Source of the DNA: Planctomycetota bacterium
Lineage (GTDB): Bacteria > Planctomycetota > GCA-002687715
Direction of reading: 5' to 3'
DNA: 64,000 nucleotides
Assembly (NCBI GenBank): GCA_009691765.1
Contig: SIAO01000008.1
Location: 43,390 to 107,389, forward strand
In this document: positions 50,796 through 60,312 of the stretch, piece by piece
How positions within the stretch are numbered: the first letter of the stretch is position 1
Layout: every line of letters begins with the position of its first letter
Translations under genes and position numbers: made by a program
Notes under the pieces: generated by a model
What the model was told of the DNA's origin: nothing
The model's database searches: none
What the model saw: the letters and a program-made list of their open reading frames with translations, nothing else

Positions 50796-51358
50796 TCCGC
50801 TACACCACCTTGCTCTGCGCCTTCGCCTTCCTCGTCGCTTGCACCAACACTCCCGAACGCACTCCTGTGGATCAAACCACAACGGCGCCCGACTTCGCAG
50901 CCGCTGCGGTCGTAGACATCGCTGTGGTGCGCCCCGTGTGCCCCGAAGGCAGTGACGAACTGCTTGGGCCAGATTTGCGCGCCGCAACGCGCAAGGCCCT
51001 CATCAACGAGAAGCAATACGCCGTCCCGGTGGATTCCTTCGTCGATGGCGTCATTGCACAAACAAATCTGGAACCCACGCGCGGCGCAGAAGCCATGGGC
51101 TCTGATGGCGTGCTCTCGATCCGCTTAGAGCAGTGGGAAGCCGGCGCCTTCATCGGCAGCGGCCGTGTCGTCGCCGGTGCGAAAGCAACGCTGTACGGCA
51201 AGGGCGGCAAGGTGCTTTGGGAACACACGCTGAAAGACCGCACCGTGCTCTACGGCGGCGCCGTCAACGGCAGCAACTTCCGTGAAGCCATCGTCGCGGT
51301 CACTCGCACCTTCGCTTCTGAAGTTCTCGCCACTCTGCCGCGCAAGCTCGCACGCTGA
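50792..51358 (+). CDS. Lipoprotein of unknown function
   Basis: 188 residues. The signal peptide ends in a lipobox (AFAFLVACTNT), so the mature protein is lipid-anchored. A mixed alpha/beta domain follows (VVDIAVVRPVCPEGSDELLG, DLRAATRKALINEKQYAVPV, DGVLSIRLEQWEAG), reminiscent of GNA1162/CsgG-like lipoproteins, but I cannot name the family surely. The ATG overlaps the queC stop by four bases, so it is translated with queC; a link to queuosine is not expected. Confidence 0.8.
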   Translation: MIRYTTLLCAFAFLVACTNTPERTPVDQTTTAPDFAAAAVVDIAVVRPVCPEGSDELLGPDLRAATRKALINEKQYAVPVDSFVDGVIAQTNLEPTRGAEAMGSDGVLSIRLEQWEAGAFIGSGRVVAGAKATLYGKGGKVLWEHTLKDRTVLYGGAVNGSNFREAIVAVTRTFASEVLATLPRKLAR

Positions 51359-51365
51359 CACTGTC

Positions 51366-51386
51366 GCCGGAGCTTCTTGCTCCGGC
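51366..51386. terminator. Hairpin between convergent genes (possible bidirectional terminator)
   Basis: Perfect 8-pair stem GCCGGAGC/GCTCCGGC with a five-base TTCTT loop, placed in the 38-base gap between the stop of the lipoprotein gene and the stop of lysS. There is no T tract on either side, so only Rho-independent termination of a weak kind, or mRNA end protection, is likely. Confidence 0.4.
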
Positions 51387-51396
51387 AACACGCCGC

Positions 51397-52872
51397 TCAC
51401 TGCGGCTTCATGAGCGGGAACAGCACCACGTCCCGCAAGTTTTCTTGGTTGGTGAGCAAACACACGAGGCGATCAATGCCCATGCCGAAGCCCGAAATGG
51501 GTGGCATGCCGTGCTCCATGCACTCGAGATAGTCCTCGTCCATTTCCATCGCTTCCGCATCGCCGCTGGCCTTCAAACTCGCTTGCTGTTCGAAGCGCGC
51601 GCGCTGATCGAGCGGGTCGGTCAACTCAGAGTAGGCGTTGACGATTTCCCAACCGCGCACCACCAACTGGAAACGATCTGTGATGGTGCCGTCGCGGTCG
51701 TTGCGCCGCGCGAGTGGCGAAAGATCGATCGGGTGATCCACAAGGAACACTGGCCCATCAAGCTGCGGACGCGACACCTTCTTGTAGAGCTGATCCACAA
51801 GGTTTCCAAAACCAAGGTCTTTGATTTCGGCTTCGGCTAACGGCAATCCCTTGGCACGGATGGCGGCGCGCAAAGCGTCAGCATCGCCGACCGTGGCGAT
51901 ATCGATGCCGCAGTCCTTCAGCAGCAGTGAGCGGAAGGAAACTCGTGGCCATTCGCCGCTGAAATCCACAGGTCGCCCGCGCAATTCCATTTGCAACGAA
52001 CCGAGCGTGCTTTGCAACACATGCTGCAACAGCGCTTGCGTGAAGCGCATATTGTCAGCGTAGTTCCACCAAGCGGAGTACCACTCCAGCATGGTGAAGT
52101 CTTGCAAGTGCGATGGGTCCATGCCCTCGTTGCGAAAGCAGCGCGCGAATTCGTAGACGCGATCAAAGCCGCCAGCGATAAGGCGTTTCAAGTAGGTCTC
52201 GGGCGCGATGCGCAAAAACACTTCCATGTCGAGCGCGTTGTGATGACTGTTGAAGGGCTTGGCGGCTGCGCCTGACGCTTTGGTCTGCAACACCGGTGTG
52301 TCCACTTCCACGAATGCGTGCTGTTCGAGGTAGGCGCGTGTCGCAGAAATCACCTTGGAGCGGAACAAGAAGCGATCCATCGTCTCACGGTTCATGAGCA
52401 GATCGAGGTAGCGCTGGCGATAGCAAGTCTCGGTGTCTTGCACGCCGTGCCACTTCTCCGGCAACGGGCGCAGTGCCTTGCCGAGGAACGTGAACGAGGT
52501 TGCTGCGAGCGTGGGTTCGCCAGTCTTAGTCAGCATGGTGCTGCCTTCCACGCCGATGAAATCACCAATGTCCACCAGCTTCTTCCAGAGCTCGCGGTAA
52601 AGCTCCTCGCCCACCGCATCGCACTGAACCGAAATCTGACAGCGACCGCTTTGATCTTGCAAGGTGGCGAAGCTCATGCGCCCCATGACGCGGATGGTCA
52701 TCAACCGCCCAGCAATGCGCACGCCTGCGGTGCCTGCCGGGAGGCTGCGAGCCTGCGCCAAAGTGTGGGTGCGCTCGAAGCGTTCAGGGAACGGGTTCAC
52801 CCCCGCGCTCCGAAGACGCTCCAACTTAGAGATGCGCACATCCCGCTGTTCGTTGCCGCTGCCAGTGCTCAT
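51397..52872 (-). CDS. lysS: Class II lysyl-tRNA synthetase
   Basis: 491 residues, the usual length. The N-terminal OB-fold (GRLMTIRVMGRMSFATLQDQ) is followed by class II motif 1 (FLFRSKVISATRAYLEQHAF), motif 2 (CFRNEGMDPSHLQDFTMLEW) and motif 3 (GFGMGIDRLVCLLTN). It charges tRNA-Lys in the cytoplasm. The ATG at 52872 lies 123 bases from the divergent TPR gene. Nothing unusual is seen. Confidence 0.97.
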   Translation of the reverse strand: MSTGSGNEQRDVRISKLERLRSAGVNPFPERFERTHTLAQARSLPAGTAGVRIAGRLMTIRVMGRMSFATLQDQSGRCQISVQCDAVGEELYRELWKKLVDIGDFIGVEGSTMLTKTGEPTLAATSFTFLGKALRPLPEKWHGVQDTETCYRQRYLDLLMNRETMDRFLFRSKVISATRAYLEQHAFVEVDTPVLQTKASGAAAKPFNSHHNALDMEVFLRIAPETYLKRLIAGGFDRVYEFARCFRNEGMDPSHLQDFTMLEWYSAWWNYADNMRFTQALLQHVLQSTLGSLQMELRGRPVDFSGEWPRVSFRSLLLKDCGIDIATVGDADALRAAIRAKGLPLAEAEIKDLGFGNLVDQLYKKVSRPQLDGPVFLVDHPIDLSPLARRNDRDGTITDRFQLVVRGWEIVNAYSELTDPLDQRARFEQQASLKASGDAEAMEMDEDYLECMEHGMPPISGFGMGIDRLVCLLTNQENLRDVVLFPLMKPQ

Positions 52873-52995
52873 GCTTGACCTCGCGCAAAGTTATAGCCAC
52901 GCCCGCTCGGGCACAGCAGGGGTGGACGCGGCGCCGCATCCGGCTGCTAAGCTCGCCCCGCTCCAGCCATTGGAAAATCGAAGAGGGATACCACC

Positions 52996-54591
52996 GTGCG
53001 CAAGCTCCTCACCGTGTGCCTGTTCTTGGTCTTCACCTGCGGCGCGCTCTTGGCGCAAGCCGACATCATCGCCAAAGCAGAAGCCCACCGCGAAAAAGGC
53101 GAGCACCAGCAAGCTGTCGATGTGCTGAGTGCCGGCTACGACAGCATCAGCAAAGATGCTAAGGCGCTTTGGATGCTGGCAGACAGCTACTACCAGCTCG
53201 AGGACAACGACCGCGCTGTGCAAAACATCGTGAAGGCTACCGACCTCGCGCCCACCGAAGCGAAGTACCAGAAGACGGCGGCGCAGATTTTCTACGCCCG
53301 CGCCGAGGAGACCAAGGCAGCACCAGGCGCGACCTCCGGCAAGATCGAGTCCTACTTCGAAGAAGCGCTCAACTTCGCGCGCGCTGCCATCAAACTCGAT
53401 CCCAAAGATCTCGAATCGCTCAGCCTCGCGGGAGAATCCGCGTGGAACATCAACAAGCCGGCGGATTCCGCTGCGTTCTATGAACAAGCTGCGCTCGTTG
53501 ATCCCAGTGAGTCCAACCACCAATTCTTTGCTGCTCGCGGTCACCGCGCTGCGAAGAACTTCGGACAAGCTCTCGAGTGCCTCAACAAGGGCTTGAAGCT
53601 GAAGCCCACAGCAGCTTGGTTTCATCGCGAAAAGGGCCATGTGCTCCTCGAAAGTGGCGGCGCAATGGCCGGTGAGCAAGCGGCGCAGGCCTACCAAGAG
53701 GCGCTTTGTTCCAAGGACTTGGACGAAGACACTGTGATGCAAGCGGCGCAAGGGTTGTGGGCCACTCGTGGCGCTGTGGGCGATTTCGTCGGGGGGCAGA
53801 AGGCCATGGAGGCTTGGGCTGCAGCGCATCCAACAAATGCTCGCGCCAAGTGGTGGGTGGGTTATTACCTCGCGCAGCAAAAGAAGCACAAGGAGGCTGT
53901 CGCTGCATTCAGCGCAGCCTGCGATGCGGCCAGTGGGCAGTATCCTGAAGCCGCACTGGAAGCGGGCAACTCTGCCAAAGAGCTGGGCGATCTCGACAAC
54001 GCCGCGGAATGGTGGGGTAAGGCCCAAAAGCTCGCGGGTGCAGCCAGCCAAGACCAGCGTGGCAGTTTCAGTGTGCTCACGGCAGTTGGCCCGCACTTCG
54101 AATCGAGCCAATTCGAGAAAGCCATCTCGATGCTGGAGAAGTACAGCCGTAACGCACCGCCGAACTACTCGGTCTACAACAATCTCGGTTTCGCCTATCG
54201 CGAGCAAGGCAGCGCGCGCCAGCGTGAATCCAAGGCCGCTGCGAAGGCGATGTTCACGAAATCCAGCGACTGGTACGAGAAGGCATCAGCAGAAGTGGTG
54301 AAGCTCGAAGGCGTCGAAGGCAGAGTGAAGGCCCAGACATTGAACGACACGGGGCTGATGTACCACTACCACCTCGAAGACATCGCCAAGGGAATAGCCT
54401 TCTACAAGCGCGCACTCGAGTTCGATGCGAGCTTTGGTGACGCGCTCGAAAACCTCGCCATGTGCTTCAACATTCAGGGTCGCTATGAAGAAGCTCTGCC
54501 CCTGCTGGAGAAGTTGTTGAAGGCTGAACCCGCCCGCATGGTGGGCCGCCGCGAGCTCGAGAAAGCCCGCAAGGGACTCGAGAAAAAGTAG
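52996..54591 (+). CDS. Exported TPR-repeat protein
   Basis: 531 residues from a GTG at 52996, seven to eight bases after GAGGG. A signal peptide (LTVCLFLVFTCGALLAQ) is followed by many TPR units over the whole length, for example AKALWMLADSYYQLEDNDRA, EALNFARAAIKLDPKDLESL and LENLAMCFNIQGRYEEALPL. It probably acts as a periplasmic scaffold for protein-protein contacts. No enzyme domain is present. It is divergent from lysS. Confidence 0.87.
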   Translation: MRKLLTVCLFLVFTCGALLAQADIIAKAEAHREKGEHQQAVDVLSAGYDSISKDAKALWMLADSYYQLEDNDRAVQNIVKATDLAPTEAKYQKTAAQIFYARAEETKAAPGATSGKIESYFEEALNFARAAIKLDPKDLESLSLAGESAWNINKPADSAAFYEQAALVDPSESNHQFFAARGHRAAKNFGQALECLNKGLKLKPTAAWFHREKGHVLLESGGAMAGEQAAQAYQEALCSKDLDEDTVMQAAQGLWATRGAVGDFVGGQKAMEAWAAAHPTNARAKWWVGYYLAQQKKHKEAVAAFSAACDAASGQYPEAALEAGNSAKELGDLDNAAEWWGKAQKLAGAASQDQRGSFSVLTAVGPHFESSQFEKAISMLEKYSRNAPPNYSVYNNLGFAYREQGSARQRESKAAAKAMFTKSSDWYEKASAEVVKLEGVEGRVKAQTLNDTGLMYHYHLEDIAKGIAFYKRALEFDASFGDALENLAMCFNIQGRYEEALPLLEKLLKAEPARMVGRRELEKARKGLEKK

Positions 54592-54635
54592 GTTGCGTCG
54601 AACAGGAATTGCGCCGAACGCGGTGAGGAGGTTTT

Positions 54636-55292
54636 ATGAACAGCATGCCTGACGCATCGGGTTCAGAGACGCTCACCGCGAAAGCAGCGCTCCAGCGACT
54701 CATCGAAGGAAACCAGCGTTTCTACGCTAGCCCTGATGCAACAGCCGAACGCCCGCGCTCGCGTGGACTCGGCGCCGCGGCGCAACGACCCTTCGCCATC
54801 ATCCTCGGTTGTTCTGATTCCAGAACACCTGTGGAGATCCTGTTCGACCAAGGCTTCGGCGACCTCTTCGTCGTACGCATTGCTGGAAACATCGTGGCTC
54901 CTTCGGTGGTGGGCTCCATCGAGTTCGCGGCATCACAGTTCGGACCGCAACTGGCTGTAGTCCTCGGACACACTCACTGCGGCGCGATCGATGCCACTGT
55001 CCACGCCATCGAAACCGGCAACGGTCACGAATCGCAAAACATTCGATCCATCACCGATCGCATCACGCCGCACATTGAAGATCTCGTGCGTCACCCCGGC
55101 AGCCAAGCCAATCACCCTGCGCTGCTGCGCGAAGCCACACGCGCCAACATCCGAGCGTCTTCGAGTCATCTGCGCCACGGCAGCCGCTTGCTGGAAGAAC
55201 TGGTGTCCGGCGGGAAACTCGTCGTAGTGGGCGCCGAATACAACCTTGAAACTGGCTGCGTTGATTTCTTCGACGGCGTACCAAGCGCCTGA
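54636..55292 (+). CDS. Beta-class carbonic anhydrase
   Basis: 218 residues with a strong GAGGAGG ribosome binding site. Zinc ligands are the cysteine of CSDSRTPVE and the H-x2-C of LGHTHCGAIDA; the Asp-Arg pair needed for catalysis is in CSDSR. Other blocks are FVVRIAGNIVAPSVVGSIEF and LVVVGAEYNLETGCVDFF. It interconverts CO2 and bicarbonate in the cytoplasm. No signal peptide is present. It stands alone between the TPR gene and convergent minus-strand genes. Confidence 0.95.
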   Translation: MNSMPDASGSETLTAKAALQRLIEGNQRFYASPDATAERPRSRGLGAAAQRPFAIILGCSDSRTPVEILFDQGFGDLFVVRIAGNIVAPSVVGSIEFAASQFGPQLAVVLGHTHCGAIDATVHAIETGNGHESQNIRSITDRITPHIEDLVRHPGSQANHPALLREATRANIRASSSHLRHGSRLLEELVSGGKLVVVGAEYNLETGCVDFFDGVPSA

Positions 55293-55352
55293 GCAAGTTC
55301 GGCTCGCGCACCCATGCGCAACCCACTCAGCGCTGACCACGGCGTCGCCATT

Positions 55353-55973
55353 TCAAGCGAGATCGAAACCGTCTTTGGCGCAGCGTTGCACCAGTGCAGC
55401 GTGCAACAAAGGGTGATGGCAGCGGAACGTTGTCCCACTACGACGCACCATGAAGCGCGTTTGCAGGGCGCGGTCGCAACACCACAGCGCACGCCCGGGT
55501 CCAGCTGCGTGCAACATCGCTTCGAGCAGGGACGAAAGCTCAGCCACAGAGCAACACAGCGCGAGGTTGCAAGCAATATGCGCGTACGGCCATGCCACGT
55601 TGGGTTTCAGCGGTGTGCTGGCTGACGCGCCAGCCAAAGCCAACAACAAGTGCGCCGCACTAGCGGACGAAGCCGTTGCAGCGACTCGCTCCGCTGCATC
55701 ACGCACGCTGCCGAGCGCTGCAAGCGTAGAGAGTTCATCGGGCCCATCACCGAAAGCCGCATACCACTCCAATGCACCGCTGCGCCGCGCCAGTACATGC
55801 GCCAGATGCGCGACGACTCCGGTGGCTCCGCGGCTGCGCTGCGCCTCGGAGCTGACTTCTGTAGGCACTGTGCCGAGCATCAGGCGCGCTTCGCCATCCG
55901 TGAGAAAGGCGTCGCTCCTTGCAGCGGCATTGCGCGCAAGACCTACGATTTCCTCGCGGCCTACTAGGCGCAC
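55353..55973 (-). CDS. Alanine-rich protein of unknown function
   Basis: 206 residues, rich in Ala and Leu and mostly helical (ATGVVAHLAHVLARRSGALE, SASSASAAHLLLALAGASAS, CSVAELSSLLEAMLHAAGPG). Five cysteines lie in the last 70 residues without a clear metal pattern. It starts 8 bases after the glycosyltransferase-like gene, so the two are probably one operon. I recognise no family. The opposite strand is also open here, so confidence is reduced. Confidence 0.6.
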   Translation of the reverse strand: MRLVGREEIVGLARNAAARSDAFLTDGEARLMLGTVPTEVSSEAQRSRGATGVVAHLAHVLARRSGALEWYAAFGDGPDELSTLAALGSVRDAAERVAATASSASAAHLLLALAGASASTPLKPNVAWPYAHIACNLALCCSVAELSSLLEAMLHAAGPGRALWCCDRALQTRFMVRRSGTTFRCHHPLLHAALVQRCAKDGFDLA

Positions 55974-55981
55974 CGCGGCCC

Positions 55982-57517
55982 TCAGCGCACCAAACGCGCG
56001 ATGCGGTCCACCGCTTCCTGCGCCGCAGTGGGTTTGCGTCCCTGCTGCGCAGTGTCCTGCATTTGTTGGAGTGCGCGCCGATTGCGCAACAGTTCCCCGA
56101 GAAGATCTTCGAGGTCTTCCGTGCAGGTGGCCTTCACCGCCACGCCACGCGCCAGCAACCGATCCGCCATGCGGTCTTCGGTGCCGCTCGCAGGACGCAA
56201 CAGCAACATAGGAACACCTGCTGCCATAGCTTCCGCCGCTGCATGCAGATTGGCTCGTGACACAATGAGGTCCACGGCCGCAATGATGTCGCGGAAGGCC
56301 TCGGGGCCTTCAGCCACACGCACAGCGCAACCATTCACACCATCCAACGCTGACAATTCCTGTGCGATGGCTTCGCCGCGCGCGACCGCGAACACGAAGC
56401 AGGTGTGGCCATGTCGCTCCACCAAGCCACGTGCAAACTTCATGGTCTTGGCACCGCCGCCGGTGCCTTCAGTGCGCAGCGCCACAACAGCCCCGCGCAA
56501 TCCGAGCGCCGCGCGCTGCCGATCCCGATCGGGCAAACCCACAAAGGCTGGCGACACCGGGACACCGCACACCGTGACATCGTCGTCAGCCACGCCGCGG
56601 CGCAACAGTCTGGCCTTCACATAGTCGTTCGCCACGATGTAGTGACTCACTACCGGAGATATCCAGAAGGAATGCACGTCCGGCTCTGGGATGACGAGCG
56701 TGACCGCGGCCGACAAGCGGCCTGCTTCTTTCAATTCCGCAAGGCGTCCGAGCGCGAGCCAGTGCGTCAGCACGACATGATCAGGACGCTTCTCGACAAC
56801 ACTGTGATCGAAGCGGTCTGCGAAGAGTTTCTTGCACAGGCCGTTCACGCGCTCTGCGGCATCTGGACCTTCAGGAGCTGGGCCATCGCTGAAAGGCGTG
56901 CCGTAAAGATCGGCATGACGTCCGATCTCGTCGAGTTCATAGCGCACTTCAGACGCGCTGCGCTCGTTGTCGAGCAGATCCAGCATGTCAGCCTCGCGCA
57001 CAATGAGATTGCGATCGAGGCCACGGAAGGCTTCGGCCAGCGCGCTGGCAACGCGGCCGTGCCCGCAGCCAGTTGTGGCTCCGAGCAACAGCACCGTGCG
57101 CGGCGGGCGCAAGAATGGCAGCAAGTCGCCAAGCGAGAGCCCCGCCGTAGGAGCTCCGGGCCGACGATTGCGGCGCGGTTCGAGCACATCGATGCCGGAA
57201 GCAGCACCGATTTCCTCGACTTGCTGCTGATTGTTACCTGTGTTCTGCGCAGGTCCGCGACCGCGCCCACGCCCACGACTGTCGCGCCCACGTTCGCGGC
57301 CATAGTCGCGCCGCTGTTCAGGCTGTTGCTGCCTCGGCGCTTCGGGTGCTTCGTTGGATTCCTCGGCGCGCGGCACACCAACATCGCTGTCAGGATCGAA
57401 ACGCAAGCCGCCTTCGTAAGGAGCGTCTTCTTCACTGCCCTCCGACGAGCCGCCGTTTTCGTTGCCTTGAGGTTTGTAGTTCTCTTCAGGGATGTCTTGA
57501 TTTTGGCGTTCCTGCAT
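55982..57517 (-). CDS. GT28/MGDG-synthase-like glycosyltransferase with RG-rich N-terminal extension
   Basis: 511 residues from the ATG at 57517, chosen for its AAGGAG ribosome binding site. The first 100 residues are disordered: acidic, then very Arg/Gly/Gln-rich (RRDYGRERGRDSRGRGRGRG). The rest is a GT-B fold of the monogalactosyl-diacylglycerol synthase/MurG superfamily: LLLGATTGCGHGRVASALAE, VVSHYIVANDYVKARLLRRG, TVCGVPVSPAFVG and a donor-binding segment DLIVSRANLHAAAEAMAAGV. It probably glycosylates a lipid at the membrane. An RG-rich tail of this kind is unusual for a glycosyltransferase and may bind RNA or membrane. Confidence 0.83.
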   Translation of the reverse strand: MQERQNQDIPEENYKPQGNENGGSSEGSEEDAPYEGGLRFDPDSDVGVPRAEESNEAPEAPRQQQPEQRRDYGRERGRDSRGRGRGRGPAQNTGNNQQQVEEIGAASGIDVLEPRRNRRPGAPTAGLSLGDLLPFLRPPRTVLLLGATTGCGHGRVASALAEAFRGLDRNLIVREADMLDLLDNERSASEVRYELDEIGRHADLYGTPFSDGPAPEGPDAAERVNGLCKKLFADRFDHSVVEKRPDHVVLTHWLALGRLAELKEAGRLSAAVTLVIPEPDVHSFWISPVVSHYIVANDYVKARLLRRGVADDDVTVCGVPVSPAFVGLPDRDRQRAALGLRGAVVALRTEGTGGGAKTMKFARGLVERHGHTCFVFAVARGEAIAQELSALDGVNGCAVRVAEGPEAFRDIIAAVDLIVSRANLHAAAEAMAAGVPMLLLRPASGTEDRMADRLLARGVAVKATCTEDLEDLLGELLRNRRALQQMQDTAQQGRKPTAAQEAVDRIARLVR

Positions 57518-57614
57518 GGTGTCTCCTTGAGTTCGGACGGCCTTGGGCAGCACCCGAACGGGTGAGAACTTAGCACCGCCGCCGCAGAGTGGCAGGCCCC
57601 GTAGGATGAGTGGC

Positions 57615-58883
57615 ATGAGATGGTGCTGGTTGCTGCTGCTTTCGTGGTGCGTGCTGCTCGGTGCGCAAGAACCAGCGGGTCGGCTCGCGGCGCTGATTCA
57701 AGCCCTTGCTTCGTCGGATTACTCCGTTCGCGAAGCCGCCACACGCGATCTGGTCGCTTTAGGCCCTGCCGCTACCCAAGCGTTGCAAGCGGCGCGCAGC
57801 CAACAAACGCTTGAAGCCCGCCTGCGCATCGACGCCATCCTTGCCACGCTCCACACGCTCCCGGGCCCTGCCGCAGCGCCTTTCATCGGCACGCGCATCA
57901 GCGCTGATTTCCGCGGTCAAACCATCGCTGCTTCTGTGGTGCTCATCGAAAAACTCGGCGGCGTCCGCGTCCTTCTTGGCGAACCCACGGCTGCGCCCGA
58001 AGACTCGCCTGATGCCACAACACCAACCGTGCGAGCAGACAACGCGTGGCAACAGCGGCCTTTGAGCTTGAATTGCCTGGACATGCCTCTGCTGCAAGTG
58101 CTCGATGAAATCTGCCTCGAAGCCGGACTCATCGCTCGTCGCGGTAACAACGGTGAGTTCATCTTGAATGTGGGCCCAAGCATGCGTGGCCTCGCGGTCT
58201 ACGACGGCCCGCTGAAACTGGCGCTCACTAACATCAGCATCACGCGCAGTGTCAGCCCGGGTGCTCAAGCCTTTGCTTCGATGCATGTGCAGTTGCAACT
58301 CGAAGTGGAACCAGGAACCGCGGCGTTGGGTGTGCTGTTGCCGCTCGTCGCCTGCACCGCGAAGGACGACAAGCAGCGCATTCTCACTGCCGTGCCACAA
58401 GTCGGGCAACGCGCTCAAGTGAATCAACTGGGACCCCAACGCCAGCTCTGGATGAACGCCAGCTTCGAGCCACCGGAACGCGACGCTATTTCCATCGCGG
58501 AACTGAGCGTGCCGTTGCGCCTGCTGCTGCCAGAGGAGCTGAGCATGCTCGAAGTGGTGCCAACGCGCGGCTCTGTGGCCGAAGACTCGAGCGCTGCGCG
58601 CGCCAGCCTCAATGCACAAGGCCGTTTGGAATTGAGCCTGCCTGCTTGCGATGTCAGCGCGCCTCCTGAAGCTGGGATGGTGCGCCGCAGCGATCAAGTG
58701 ACGCTGCTCGATGCTGCAGGGCAACCCGTGAATGCGCGTTTGGTGAACTCCAGCGAGAGCGCCGCGGGAACGCAGCAAACATGGGAAGGCGCCGGGAACA
58801 CCGCTCTGGTGCGCGTGAGCCTCGTGCGCAAGTGGCGCATCGAAGAACACACGCTCCGCTTCAAAGACATCAAGTTGCCCTGA
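57615..58883 (+). CDS. Exported protein with N-terminal HEAT-like region, unknown function
   Basis: 422 residues from the ATG at 57615 (an ATG at 57606 is close). A signal peptide (RWCWLLLLSWCVLLGAQ) is followed by a HEAT-like helical pair (SSDYSVREAATRDLVALGPA) and then a long mixed region with segments such as PLLQVLDEICLEAGLIARRG and LALTNISITRSVSPGAQ, which recall secretin or STN-type short domains only faintly. The end is beta-rich (VRVSLVRKWRIEEHTLRFKD). I cannot assign a function. Its upstream region is divergent from the glycosyltransferase gene. Confidence 0.78.
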   Translation: MRWCWLLLLSWCVLLGAQEPAGRLAALIQALASSDYSVREAATRDLVALGPAATQALQAARSQQTLEARLRIDAILATLHTLPGPAAAPFIGTRISADFRGQTIAASVVLIEKLGGVRVLLGEPTAAPEDSPDATTPTVRADNAWQQRPLSLNCLDMPLLQVLDEICLEAGLIARRGNNGEFILNVGPSMRGLAVYDGPLKLALTNISITRSVSPGAQAFASMHVQLQLEVEPGTAALGVLLPLVACTAKDDKQRILTAVPQVGQRAQVNQLGPQRQLWMNASFEPPERDAISIAELSVPLRLLLPEELSMLEVVPTRGSVAEDSSAARASLNAQGRLELSLPACDVSAPPEAGMVRRSDQVTLLDAAGQPVNARLVNSSESAAGTQQTWEGAGNTALVRVSLVRKWRIEEHTLRFKDIKLP

Positions 58884-58980
58884 GCGTCCAGTCGCGCTGC
58901 AGGCTGTGATGCGTGCGCACTTGCCGTGAGAAACCTGCGTGCTTTGACATTGCACTGCTGCGTACGCACAATCCGGCCAC

Positions 58981-60255
58981 ATGCTTGAGGACGGACTTTT
59001 CGACAAAATGTCGCAACGCAACTGCGAACGCCTGCGCTGGAAGAGCGAAGGCGGGGCGCTGCGGGTGCTCTGTGCGCAGCCCGATGGTGACTGGGATCAA
59101 GCCACCACAGTGTTCCGCGACGAAGAGCTGGCTCCCACCTCGCTCGCATTTTCCCGCGGTGGGCACGAACGCTTGGATTTTGTTTGGCGCGCCGAAACCG
59201 GGCTGCGTCTCATCTGCGCTGTGCACAGCACGGAACTGGGGCCCGGCGCTGGCGGGCTGCGGCGGCACGAATTGGTCATTCCAGAACGCGAAGTGATCCG
59301 CGACTCCCTGAATCTCTCGCGCGCGATGACCTGCAAGCATGCCGCCGCGGGCATCAAGCGTGGTGGCTCGAAACTGGTGCTGCATTCCCCCGGAGTGCCC
59401 GAATATGGCCGCGACCGTTTTCTCTCGGTGCTGGCAGAAGAAATTGATCTCTCGGGAACGGTGACCGGCCCTGATACCGGCTTACCGCCATCGGTGTTTG
59501 AAGCGCTGGCCGTGCGCAGCCCCAACGTCACGGGTTGCGGGAGCAGTGCTCATGCCGCCGCCACCGGCGTGCGCGCAGCGATCGGCGCGGTGGCCGCTTC
59601 GCTCGGCGCGCCTCTGGCGGAATTGCACGTGGGCGTGCAAGGCCTGGGCACTCTCGGGCTGCCGCTGGCACGCAAGCTCGTCACGGAAGTGGGCACACTC
59701 TCCGTCACGGACACGGACCACCGCCGCATCGATCTTCTCACCAGCATGTTGAACACCGACGAGCGCGATCGCGTGCAAATCGTGCCGCCGTACCAACTCG
59801 GCGAACTTGCAATGGACATCTTTGCGCCCTGCGCGTTGGGAGCGCTGATCACGCCTCAACGCATCCCGAGTTTGCGCATGCGCGCCATCTGTGGTGGCGC
59901 CAACAACATTCTCGCTGCCGATTCTCTCGGCGAGGAACTCGAGCTGGCCGGAATGCTGCTGCAAGCGGGCATCGTGTTCATCCCGGACTGGCTGAGTTCC
60001 GCTGGTGGAACCATCCACGCATCCACCCAATGGGCCGAGGGTTTAGCTTTCGACGAAGGCCACGCTCGCGCTCGCATCCAGCGGCACTGTGGCGCCACGG
60101 TGGACCGCATTCTTGGTGAATCGCGCCAAACGGCTCATGCGCCGCTCGAAATCGCCGTGCGCGAGCTCTTGCTCCCGCGCAACCTCCGCTGCGCCCTCGA
60201 AGCCCTCGAAGCCCTCGAAGCTCCACGGACTTCCAAACCCGGGACCCCTCGCTAA
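58981..60255 (+). CDS. Glu/Leu/Phe/Val dehydrogenase (leucine dehydrogenase-like)
   Basis: 424 residues. The substrate domain has HSTELGPGAGGLRRHEL, MTCKHAAAGIKRGGSKLVLH (both lysines of the family kept) and GPDTGLPPSVFEAL; the NAD domain has VGVQGLGTLGLPLARKL and ICGGANNILAADSLGEEL. It deaminates branched-chain or related amino acids reversibly. It is longer than typical leucine dehydrogenase because of an N-terminal extension and a C-terminal tail with a triple 9-base repeat (60193-60219) giving ALE three times. It lies 57 bases before sdhC. Confidence 0.87.
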   Translation: MLEDGLFDKMSQRNCERLRWKSEGGALRVLCAQPDGDWDQATTVFRDEELAPTSLAFSRGGHERLDFVWRAETGLRLICAVHSTELGPGAGGLRRHELVIPEREVIRDSLNLSRAMTCKHAAAGIKRGGSKLVLHSPGVPEYGRDRFLSVLAEEIDLSGTVTGPDTGLPPSVFEALAVRSPNVTGCGSSAHAAATGVRAAIGAVAASLGAPLAELHVGVQGLGTLGLPLARKLVTEVGTLSVTDTDHRRIDLLTSMLNTDERDRVQIVPPYQLGELAMDIFAPCALGALITPQRIPSLRMRAICGGANNILAADSLGEELELAGMLLQAGIVFIPDWLSSAGGTIHASTQWAEGLAFDEGHARARIQRHCGATVDRILGESRQTAHAPLEIAVRELLLPRNLRCALEALEALEAPRTSKPGTPR

Positions 60256-60312
60256 CATCCGCCCACCCGGGCCGCGCACAGCTTTTGTCGCGTGTCCGCA
60301 GGGAGAGTCCGC

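Noticed and set aside
52891..54207. 438-codon minus-strand open frame
   Set aside because: Antisense to the exported TPR gene, which has a signal peptide, a ribosome binding site and clear repeats.
55450..56211. 253-codon plus-strand open frame
   Set aside because: Overlaps the Ala-rich minus-strand protein and the end of the glycosyltransferase; Arg/Ser/Pro-rich and without domains. The minus-strand gene is preferred because of its 8-base spacing in an operon.
56405..57565. 386-codon plus-strand open frame
   Set aside because: Lies opposite the GT28-like glycosyltransferase, whose domains are plainly visible on the minus strand.
57759..59021. 420-codon minus-strand open frame
   Set aside because: Antisense to the HEAT-like exported protein; its translation is His/Arg/Gln-rich and has no recognisable motif.
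60193..60219. Three tandem 9-base repeats (GCCCTCGAA)
   Set aside because: In-frame repeat giving Ala-Leu-Glu three times near the end of the dehydrogenase; ordinary slippage in a variable tail, not a regulatory or CRISPR-like array.
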